Positions 22,288 through 31,200 of a DNA stretch of 64,000 bases are shown here, piece after piece. The notes beneath the pieces are model-generated. The model saw only the letters and a list, made by a program, of their open reading frames with translations. It was not told the DNA's origin and did no database searches. Source of the DNA: Stemphylium vesicarium (Eukaryota > Ascomycota > Dothideomycetes > Pleosporales > Pleosporaceae); the NCBI GenBank assembly GCA_004380135.1, contig QXCR01000009.1, positions 1-64,000 of the forward strand, in the 5' to 3' direction. Both the position numbers and the translations under genes were made by a program. Numbering within the stretch: position 1 is the first letter of the stretch; each line of letters opens with the position of its first letter.

Positions 22288-23712
22288 CTACACTTCACCA
22301 CTTCCACCACTTCCACCACTATCGCCCCCATCCACATCCTCCCCCGGTTTATGTCCATGGCCCTCAATATCCTCCATATCCTCATCCATACCAGGCCACA
22401 GCACCTTCTTCTGTACCACACCCTTGACATTAAGCACCGCGACCCAAATCCACAACATAACCAAGATAATCGTCATAGCGCTACACACGCCCTTGATCCC
22501 CGGGCTATCCAGCGCATTGGCGATATAAATAAGCGCAATCGTCATACCAGCATTGGGGAAAACGAAACCCCAGTGGTTGAGCGTGAAGTGCGATTCCTTG
22601 GCGCTGATAACAATGCTCACAGTAGCGATGGCGCTGAACCAGAAGGAGATAAGCCAGAGGAAGATACCGATAATAACTCCGAAAGCCTTGAACGCGTCGC
22701 CGACAGGGAACGACGTGATGCCGAGCAGATTCTCCGGTACGTGTTTGGGAGCCTGCATACCCAATGCAACGCACGCATTCGCCGTATAAGCAGCCGGTCC
22801 AACAGCGACGTACATACCGGGTCTCTTTGGGATTTCCGGTAAATTGCTGTTGACAAGTCGAGTAAAGTACAGCGTGAGCATGAGAAAGGCGATAGTCCAG
22901 CCCAAACCCTGAAACGTGACACTACCGACGAAAATTTTGAAACCCGCATCTGGCGGTTGGCTCTTCAACAGTGTGCTGCCCAGCACACCTAGGACGAGGA
23001 ATGGATACACGGGCAGAATCCACGCGGGCATTGCGTCTGTGACGGGGAGATCGCGGCGGTCGAAGATGACGTGGTACTGGAAAACGGCGACCAGCGTGAC
23101 GATGGCGGCGTAAAGCCAGTATAAAATCTCAAGTGCTTTGATCAGCCAGGGTCCGCTGGACGGCACGCCGTACAATTCCATGCAGTAGATTATCAGCGCG
23201 ATGCTGACGAAGTATGCGCCGAAGAAGAAGCTTTCGTGGGGGTGGTGCAGACTTAGGCGGAGACTGCCACGGTTGTGGATGAAGCGGTAGGTGATGCATG
23301 CGCTGAAGATGAGGAATAGCACGATATCTAGGATGTAGAATATCTTGCCGATTGTCTTGAGCCCAGTGAAACCGTATGGTTGCTGTCCGAGAACCGTGGC
23401 AATGGCGCCCGTTGACATTGTGCATTCGAACCATGACCAGGTGAAATGGTCCAGTCGCTTCTTCCAGGGTAGATGCGTGGGGTTGTAATCTTCGCGCTGG
23501 GCGGGCCGTGGGCGCCGTTTAATCGGGTGGGCACGCGAGCGCGCTGCCATGGTGCTGCCACTTCCGGCTTCTGCGTCGTTGGTATGTGATGTAGACGAGG
23601 CTTCTCCAGCGTTGGTGTTGGAAACCAGCGAAGTCGTTGATCCGGAATGAGGATGAAATGTCGACGACGACGGGGGAAATGGAGAACTAGACATGGTTGT
23701 TGTTTTCCCCAT
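22288..23712 (-). CDS. Malate/sulphite-type transporter (TDT / SLAC1-like family)
   Basis: The ATG at 23712 gives 474 residues. After a ~95-residue Ser-rich cytoplasmic N-terminus comes the family hallmark of the first helix (HFTWSWFECTMSTGAIATVL). About ten hydrophobic helices follow, including GPAAYTANACVALGMQAP, which corresponds to the conserved GP.A motif of the TehA/Mae1/Ssu1 fold. The C-terminus is acidic and then Gly/Ser/Asp-rich. The family moves small anions (malate in Mae1, sulphite in Ssu1) across the plasma membrane; sequence alone does not choose between them, though the TMSTG form resembles the malate branch more. The open frame extends upstream to 23811 without an ATG, so a 5' exon is possible. 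Confidence 0.85.
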   Translation of the reverse strand: MGKTTTMSSSPFPPSSSTFHPHSGSTTSLVSNTNAGEASSTSHTNDAEAGSGSTMAARSRAHPIKRRPRPAQREDYNPTHLPWKKRLDHFTWSWFECTMSTGAIATVLGQQPYGFTGLKTIGKIFYILDIVLFLIFSACITYRFIHNRGSLRLSLHHPHESFFFGAYFVSIALIIYCMELYGVPSSGPWLIKALEILYWLYAAIVTLVAVFQYHVIFDRRDLPVTDAMPAWILPVYPFLVLGVLGSTLLKSQPPDAGFKIFVGSVTFQGLGWTIAFLMLTLYFTRLVNSNLPEIPKRPGMYVAVGPAAYTANACVALGMQAPKHVPENLLGITSFPVGDAFKAFGVIIGIFLWLISFWFSAIATVSIVISAKESHFTLNHWGFVFPNAGMTIALIYIANALDSPGIKGVCSAMTIILVMLWIWVAVLNVKGVVQKKVLWPGMDEDMEDIEGHGHKPGEDVDGGDSGGSGGSGEV

Positions 23713-24580
23713 GCTCCCGGAGAAAAGTCCGTTTTTGCGGCGAAGCAAATTGCCATGGCTGCTTGACGTCAATTTGGCATTTGCCCATCGTGGGCCAAGC
23801 AAAGCAGACAAAAGTCAAGGTGTCATACCTAAAGAGTGGATGCACTAGTCGCCCGATGCGGTATGGTGGGCGTAGATCGCGGTGCAGGTCGTTCCTCAAC
23901 GGGTACTGTGACCACCAGATGCTTGAGCCTCACAGATCGTGCTGCGACATGATGACTGCAGACCTTGCTCATTCTGCTATATGTGCCAGGGGGAATTATC
24001 TAGGTGCTGAGTGCGATTCGCGTAGCTTTTGACGATCGCTGCTTCAGCGTGATTCCGCGGGGGGTGATGTGTCTATGACGTAGGGCTTCCTGTAGCTGTT
24101 AGCGCAACGTTTTCTCGATCGTGTGTTGTTGCGAGGCCGTGTCACACCTTGGCTCTGCATCGGTGGGCGCTCTTTTGTCTTGGACATTCTTGTTTGGAAT
24201 ATGGGATTTTCGTTTCTCGATAAGATGATCGGAGGCCTAATAAGCGCGGGGCTATAGAGAGGTGCGTTGTTCGGAGCATGGTGGCGCCTTCATCGCCGGT
24301 CGAGGAACGCATGATCAGAAACATTATGGCACAATCACAACAATGAGATTGAGGCCGTGATAGGAGCTTTTAATACCCTACAGCAGGTACAAAACTTGAT
24401 AGCAGTACAGTTTGGGGCTAACATGTACAACATCTTCGGTAACATTTTTAGCGAACCACCTCGTCCGCATACTTTCCCAGACGATCAATTCGATACCCTA
24501 CACCCTATTCCTACACCTTTTTTTCCCTCTTCCACGCCACCCAAAGCTTCATTTCCTTTCGTGCGATTCCCATCCTCGTC
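23713..24580. other. Intergenic region, no supported gene
   Basis: This is the promoter side of the transporter gene and the 3' side of the BYS1-like gene. Frames such as plus 24412-25155 overlap the BYS1-like gene on the other strand and are shadows. Confidence 0.4.
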
Positions 24581-24666
24581 TCAAGGCGCAGCAACACAAT
24601 GATGGCTCCCAATACAATGCGTGCAGCAAATGCGCGAATCACCCGGCGCACCCCTTCCACACGGAT

Positions 24667-25218
24667 CTAGACGAAAAGATTAGCCCACCAGCTTCCCCAA
24701 TCCACGCAAAGCAACCACTTACACCAACTCGGCAAGCAGCCCCCAGTACAAAACGTCAACTCCAGATCCCCCTCGGCACCACAAACCCTCACCGCGCTCC
24801 CCGCCGGCTGCTTCCCCGTCCCCCAGACAATTTCACTACACGACGCATCGCTCGGCTTCAGCGACATAGTGCGGCCCGCGAACCCGTCGCCGAAGATATC
24901 GCTCATGTCGTACCAGACGTTGTCGCCATCGAGGTTGTATGCGAAGATAGTCTGGCTGACATTGGGCTTGAAGATGCCGTTTTCCACGGGCGAGATCTTG
25001 AGCGCGATACCGCCGGAGACTGGGTCGCGCGTGAAGAGCTCACTGTACGACGTCGATGGCTCGATGGCGTGCTGGGGGCTGATGGTTCCGCCGACGGACC
25101 AGAGGTAGATGGGGTCTGGGCATTCGTTTGTTACGATTGCGCGGCCGATGGCTGAGGTTGGGGTGAGAAGGAGAGAGAGTAATAGGAGAGTTAGTGGGCT
25201 GGAAAGAGCGTTGAACAT
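24667..25218 (-). CDS. Secreted BYS1-family (thaumatin-like fold) protein
   Basis: The frame from the ATG at 25218 has 183 codons. Residues 1-23 are a signal peptide (leucine-rich, ending TPTSA). The mature part starts GRAIVTNECPDPIYLWSVGG and carries the BYS1 family pattern: IAPSxSYSE-like (IEPSTSYSELF), GGIALKISP, QTIFAYNLDGDNVWYDMSD, then several Cys near the end (SCSEIV, RVCGAEG, TFCTGGC). BYS1-like proteins are small secreted glycoproteins of ascomycetes first described in dimorphic fungi; their role is unclear. The 3' end is uncertain: a GTAAGT donor lies within the last codons with a CTAATC branch and CTAG acceptor. Splicing there would replace the last ~20 residues by a Cys-rich tail ending at a stop near 24581. 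Confidence 0.75.
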   Translation of the reverse strand: MFNALSSPLTLLLLSLLLTPTSAIGRAIVTNECPDPIYLWSVGGTISPQHAIEPSTSYSELFTRDPVSGGIALKISPVENGIFKPNVSQTIFAYNLDGDNVWYDMSDIFGDGFAGRTMSLKPSDASCSEIVWGTGKQPAGSAVRVCGAEGDLELTFCTGGCLPSWCKWLLCVDWGSWWANLFV

Positions 25219-26204
25219 GTTTGTTTCCGACTTCTGCTTCGTTGGGCAATGTGAGATGATAGTGTTAGGTGCTTAGAACCTTTCTTCCTCCAACAACTTG
25301 AACACCTCGCTCGCCCTTCTCTTATACATACCACTTCCCCATCCGTCGCCTGCAGGCTAGACACAGTCAGCTCCAGCTCCAACACAGCCGTCACTGCCGC
25401 ATTACCCAATCCCACCACCACACCACCACCACGCCCTCCTCCCCATCAGCCCCCCGCCCTCCCCAGATCTAGCAAATAAACTCCCCGAGTGAAACATCAC
25501 GTACCCCAAAAGAAGACAGCCTCTGGCCCGCGAGCTATCGGATGAACCGAGCGTACCTCATTGGCCGGCTATTTTCAGCCTCTCCAATCACCTGCGCGTG
25601 ACGTGTGTCACACCAATCACAGCGTCCCACATACTCTGGTTCCGCACTATTGATATTGGGTAGAATGCAGCTTGGTATCGTGTTGCTAAAAACATTGCTA
25701 AGAGTGCTGTTGCGTATCGTGTATGAGGGGCGCACATGGTTGCGCGCGCACAATGGCGTTTGTGCGCTGTGAGTAGGGAAGGTGCTAGTGGGACATGGGG
25801 TTGTGTAGAACAAGGGGGACGGGCTGGGGAGGACGAGAGGGGGAGTGCGGGGGCTGAGGGAATTGCTTGTGTGGCTTTGGTACGAGGGTCGTTTTTCGCA
25901 AAGGGTTACAAAAGCTCGTTGGCAGGTTTTTGGTAGGACGGGTCGCACGGGTTGTGATACTTGGTAAATGTCATTTTTAGTCTTGTTCTACGTACCTGCT
26001 AGAGAAACTGGGGCTTGGTGTCACATTCCTGTAGTAGGGGTAGAGGGGTGGTGGGACGAGGGTATATCAAATTCTCAAAAGGCTATAAAGATGTTTTGTA
26101 CCATACTTCATTGGCGTTGATTGCCGCAAAAAATATGGCTTTGCATGGCGCGCTTGCCAGCTCTTATTCCAATCTAAACAAGCTGACACTGCTTCGTCAG
26201 GCTT
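25219..26204. other. Intergenic region, no supported gene
   Basis: About 1 kb between the BYS1-like gene and the broken F-box gene. It contains C-rich microsatellite-like stretches (caccacc near 25420) and short frames only. Confidence 0.4.
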
Positions 26205-26778
26205 TTATGAATCTCGTATTTGTATCTGTCCTCCAGAGACTTCTCGCAGCTCATTGAAGCGAATCCAGTAGTAAGATTCCCGGCCGCACAGCTTTGGCAC
26301 AAAATGTCGTTCTTTGTTCGCAAGACGGAGCTGTCTGAGATAGCATGATCGTCCCAATACATCTTCTCGGTCCTTGTAAACCTTACACACCTCGCCCCGA
26401 TGCATCACCACAAGCTCAATCCCCTTGAATTGGAGCAGAACTTCCAAGCCAATCCATTCGGCGAAGGGTGGAGGCCGGTCATCTTTCCAATGCAGCTCGA
26501 GACGTCACAGGTTCTTCGAGGGAGACCCATCCCTAAGCAACCAGTACATTGTCGTGACAATTCCAAATTCCGCATATTGTAGCGCAACAGTGTGCACGTT
26601 CCATGGGATCGGTGCCGCGAGCAAAAGAGCCCTACAGTCGACTCTGAGGCGTCGCAGGTTGGGAAGGCCGCGAAAGAGTAAGTCTAGCTTCTCGCTGAAA
26701 TTGAGTCCATTGAGTACTTGGCCGCGGTGCTGGATATAGAGTGTTGTGACGTTGACGAAGCTGCCTTTGCCTACCCGA

Positions 26779-26826
26779 ACGAAAGGATTCGATCCATCAT
26801 AGACGAAAGGATTCGATCCATCATAG
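26779..26826. repeat. 24-bp perfect tandem duplication inside F-box gene
   Basis: The 24-bp unit beginning acgaaaggattcgatccatc is present twice in direct tandem (26779-26802 and 26803-26826). In the minus-strand frame it encodes YDGSNPFV twice, so the frame is kept. Confidence 0.95.
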
Positions 26827-27096
26827 CCTAATGTGAGAGATGTGAGAGACGGTATTGGCCCAGGTCGAATACCATTCAGCTGGGTTGACAGTGTGAGCGC
26901 CTTGATTTGCGTAGTAGCAAGGCCTTCGCTCAAACGAGTAACGTCATCCTGAGGACTACGGGGAGGCAGTTCAGAAGCAGCTCTAAGCTTTACCACGTCT
27001 GGTGGGAAATCTTTGCCATAAAGTTCCGCCGGCGCAGGTCGCGAGGGGAGTGGTTTCGCATACAGCTCACCTCTTTTAGATTGGCACAGTCCGCAA

Positions 27097-27225
27097 CAAG
27101 CAATTCAATCTGGACTCTGTCAAAGACCCACTTACCTATCTAGGCAGGAGTTAAACTTATATAGGGAACTGCTAGGCCTAAAGAGGTAATCAATCAATCC
27201 AATCTGAACCTTCTAGGACCCACTT
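27097..27225. repeat. Imperfect ~36-bp direct repeats in broken F-box gene
   Basis: Two related segments of about 36 bp, at 27097-27133 and 27191-27225, both read (plus strand) caa-caat-caatct-ga then end ggaccc/agacccactt. They differ at roughly a quarter of positions and bracket about 57 bp of AT-rich sequence with stops. They overlap the presumed intron of the F-box gene, and could be an old local duplication or an insertion footprint. Confidence 0.55.
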
Positions 27226-27545
27226 AATTGATTGTTGCGGAGTCTGAGAAGGAGCTCGACTTCTAGACCATGATTTTGACGCGCCTGCGACGTATGCCAC
27301 GAGTCCTGATGGCTCTGTTCGTATTGACGACCATATCCTTGATGTCGAAGCAGGCCAGTAGTGGGGGCGAGATATCCCACGATCTTCAATAGCAGCTCGT
27401 TAGGTAGCGTCAGCAACGGGGTACCCTCGGTTGGCGGCTTTAAACCGTAGTGGTCAGTCGGAATCCGTACGTTGATATACCGGCCACTGTGAAGTACCCT
27501 GTAACTGGCTTTGTGGACGTAGCGATGTATCCGCTTCTGTGACAT

Positions 27546-28254
27546 CGTGAATGAAATCCCGACTTGAGCAGGTCTGGTGTAGAGTTGGTGGTTGGGATTA
27601 GCGATGCAATGTGGAAAAGAGAAGATAAAGTTGATCGGAAAGGTAGATTAAGTACTGGAGAGGGTCGGTGAGTGCATTGTGAAAGGTACCAAGCTCACCT
27701 CACCCAACCGGTTGCGCGTAGACGCCGCTTCACCGACGCGGGTGAAATGCATGCTGATTTCCCGTACCTGGGCGACTTTCTCAGATGACTAATACACATC
27801 TCAGGCTCCCATCGCAATTGTAGGTTATGACTGCAATGCAGAGTGAATGAGGTTGAGGACAAAATGCGGCGTGCAGCCAGTTGAAGACATGGACTGAGGG
27901 TAGCACGCTATGTCAAATACGGCGTTAGCAGCAGTCCCAATCCCTGCCGATCGACCGTGTTTTCCGTCGCCTCTCATTGGAGAGAAGTAAACCCGAGGAG
28001 GGATGATCAGCGAAGGCGTAGAGAGGGAAGCAAGTGCTGAACATGAATGGTGGGAAACAACATATCGTTGGATATTACGAAAACATGCGTGCTGCCAGAA
28101 TGATGCGAAAACATTTCAACGCCTATAAATCCAATACCCCGAACCGAGAACAAACGCCTAACAAAGGTAACACTGTCCAAGCGACAACAACAACAAAAGC
28201 TCTACCCCCAACATCCGGCGATGTAACAACCCCCACATCACCTCACTCCAACCA
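27546..28254. other. Intergenic region before the NRPS 3' end
   Basis: About 0.7 kb holding the presumed promoter of the F-box gene and the 3' flank of the NRPS gene. A plus-strand frame at 28034-28450 overlaps the NRPS C-terminus and is regarded as a shadow. Nothing else was seen. Confidence 0.4.
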
Positions 28255-31200
28255 TCACGCCTTAGCAATCTCCTTGGAGCTCTCCTTCCTCTTAAACCCA
28301 ATCCTCTTAGCCAGCGTCCCAAACGCACTACCCCTTCTCTCCTTCTCTCTTGTCCTCTCCTCGATCTTCATCTTCCCCTTATCTCCCCAAGGGTTCTGCG
28401 CCTCCTTTTCAATCTGCTTCTTCCGCTCCGCTGCTAAGATGCCAACCTGATCAAAGAAGACAGACTTGTCGAGCAGATCCTCGACCCTGATTTTAAGCCC
28501 GTCTTGGTCGAGGATGGAGGCGACCTGCGCCAGGCCCATGATGTCGCCGCCGAGCTGGAAGAAGTCGGAGCCGAGCTCTATGGGAGCGGGTGAGCCGCGC
28601 TCGTCGTGGAGAATTTGCTCCCAGGCTGAGCGAAGGGTATCGGCGACGGTGTTTGTCTCGTCGGGTGAAAGGCCCGTGTCGGTTGGGAGTCCTATAGGCT
28701 GCTTTTCCGCAGACTTCTTGCGCACCTTCTCCGAGTTGACGGTGGTGGAGCTCTGAGAGCTGAACTCAGATGGTGACGGGAGTTGTGCGCGTGGGTCTTC
28801 GGCAAAAGAGATGACGTTGGCGCACATCATATCGAACACGTGCTGTGCGAATTCGGTCGTTATCGTGCTGTTTGGGGCATATGTCAGACGAACTTCCATC
28901 TGATTGTTGGGTCGCGAGATGGTGTGGATGGAAAGATCTGCGAAGTCCTCTTGAGAGCCAAGTGCGCCGACAGTGTATTCGATGCCACCCAGCTGCATGG
29001 TTTGTTGGTCTGCCTGCGCACCCTGGTCATGTTGCAGAATACTAGAGAAGTTGGTCCAGTCTGGCCATTCCGTACAATGACGCGTGATCTCGCGGAACCC
29101 AAGGGATTCGTATGGCATGTTCGCAATTTGCTGTTCCTGTATGTATTGGAGGATATCAAGCACGGCCCATTCCGGTCGGTAGACGACTCGCACGGGCACC
29201 ATGTTCAGGCAAGGCCCGACAATGTTTTCAATGTTGTTGACGGCACCATTGCGGCCTGAGATGACATGACCGAAGACGATGTCGGCTTTGCTAGCGATGC
29301 GGGCGAGAGTAGAAGCCCATGCTGCTTTGGCGACAGTGGCACTTGTGATGTCGAAACGCTTTAGTGAGGGGGTTGTGACTTTCTTCTCAAGGGTAATGGA
29401 GTGACCCGCTGCGCGTTGGTAGTTAGGACCGAAGTGGTTAACGATTTCGGTCATCCTGGAGCCTCGCAACACTTCTCTCCAGTGGTCGTGAGCGCCGGCA
29501 ACTGTCTTGGCGGTTTCTCTGACAAAGTTGCCAAAGCTGGGGGCAGATGAAACTGGAAGGCCGTTGTAGCCGTCCTGGAGCGCACCGAGTATCTTCGACA
29601 TACAGACACCGTCGTATTGAGCATGAGATAGTCGCATGAAGATCCGATGGCTACCCGTTTGCTTCTGCTTCGCAACCACGAACTGAATGAATGCTTCGCC
29701 CACACGTGGTCCAAGTTCGCGATCTTTCTGCTGCAGGTTTGTCGTGAAGGTTTCGAGATCATCGTCGGTTTGTTGGTACATGAACTCGGGCTGTAGCTTC
29801 CGCAGAACGACTTGTAGGAAACGATCGCCATAAGGAACGAAAACAGTGCGCAGAATGTCGAATGCTTGTACCATGCGGTATGCAGCCTGCTTCAGCTTGC
29901 GGAGGTCTAGCGGCCCTTCTCCGTCCAAGTAGAAATAGTTGAGCATCCATTTGGACTCCATGAGGGAGCCGGTGATAGCGAGCGCTTGGAAATCTGTCAC
30001 CGGGAAGACATCCGAGATACCACCCTTGAAGACTTGCACCTTCGAGATGACGCTGTCGACGTTTGGATCACCGAGAAGTGAGACAGATTTGATGTTGGAT
30101 GTTTCTACCCCCTCGATAACCGTTTGGGGCGGTGGCGTCTTATGGGCAACTTTACGTGCTGTGGAGGGTCTTTCTTGTTTGGCCGAGAAGCCCTGCCATT
30201 TCTTGAAGCTTGTGTCGCTTTTGGTAATTTCAGGCTCGTCGGAGACCGGTGAGTCGTCAGCAGCAACAGCCACGTCTTTGACATCGGCGTGGAACTCCGA
30301 TGCAATGGAGTGAATGTCGCTCCAGATTGATGTTGTTCTTCCACGAGACCTTGTTGACCGATTCCTTGATGGCTCCCCACCATCAGCCACAGACTCACCG
30401 CCAGCCCGTGACATCACTTCATCAAGAACTTCACCAGCAACGCGTACTACACGAGCCATGTCCGAAAATGTTGGGTTCTTGAACACGTCGGCGACGGTCA
30501 TCGACAATCCCTCCTCTCTTGCAGCGCCGACGAGACGCATAGCAATGAGGCTGTCGCCGCCCAGATGGAAGAAACTATCATCTTGCTCGATGGTGTCTTC
30601 AACCATTTCCAGTAGCTCGCTCCAGATGTTAAGGAGCTTCTTCTCCACGAAGTCGGGAGCGACCTTTGTTGACGTCTCCGTGGCGTAAGCGCCGAGGGTC
30701 GCCACCATGTCAGCGGCAGTCTGGATTCTGCCCTCCGCGTTGCTCGTAATGCTCATACGTCCGGAACGAATCGATTCGGCACGTATAGAACCCGGTCGGA
30801 TGGAAGGTGCGTCGATGCTTGCGCGACCACGCTGTTTGGTTGATGCTTTTCTACTCAACATACCCGTCATCGATGTAGTCATTTGCTCAATTGTAGATGA
30901 CGTTGTGTTTGCTGGAAGCTGGTTCTGGGACACGATCTGGTTGACAATCTGAGGCACCATCTCGCTGACGATGGATCGAATGAGACTGCTCCAGTCTGGC
31001 GTTTCAGCGGATGGTGCTACCTCTGGCGCGAGGTCCGGGAAAGTAATACGAGGAGCACGAGGGGGTGAGGTCGGAGGGGGCGAGAGCGATGAGCTCGAGA
31101 TGCTTGAGCTGGTTCGGAGAATGGACGGGCGTGTTGGCGAAAGGAAACGCGCGTTCGGTTGGGTTGACTTGCTATTCATTACAACGTCCAGTTGTTCGAT

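Larger units (their letters stand above)
26205..27545 (-). pseudogene. F-box protein gene, broken by a stop and an imperfect duplication
   Basis: The ATG at 27545 starts a frame with an F-box-like segment (GTPLLTLPNELLLKIVGYLA). It stops at 27213. The same frame resumes at about 27100 and reads to a TGA at 26505-26507 (LPNLRRLRVDCRALLLA within it). It then continues from the next codon to 26205 (ELHWKDDRPPPFAEWIG, then FNELREVSGGQIQI). An intron is plausible between 27213 and ~27100. The single TGA, however, lies in a smooth protein context where CGA would be expected (NL-stop-RLELHW), so a CGA-to-TGA change is the simplest explanation. A 24-bp in-frame duplication (26779-26826) doubles YDGSNPFV. 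The gene looks like a decaying F-box substrate receptor. Confidence 0.6.

Noticed and set aside
11304..27545. Repeat-induced point mutation as the cause of F-box gene decay.
   Set aside because: Only isolated transitions are seen, one in CpA and one in CpG context. There is no general C-to-T shift in these genes, so RIP cannot be claimed.
28034..28450. A plus-strand frame of 138 codons with hydrophobic stretches at the NRPS 3' end.
   Set aside because: It overlaps the antisense of the NRPS C-terminal tail; the hydrophobicity comes from reading a Lys/Glu-rich coding strand in reverse.
28255..28700. A thioesterase or reductase release domain at the NRPS C-terminus.
   Set aside because: No GxSxG elbow or Rossmann motif follows the last carrier; the sequence ends in a charged tail.
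28255..31000. Siderophore synthetase identity, suggested by the terminal T-C-T arrangement.
   Set aside because: SidC/NPS2-type synthetases lack epimerases and have a different A-domain layout. Three epimerase domains and the alternating pattern point to the NPS4 type.
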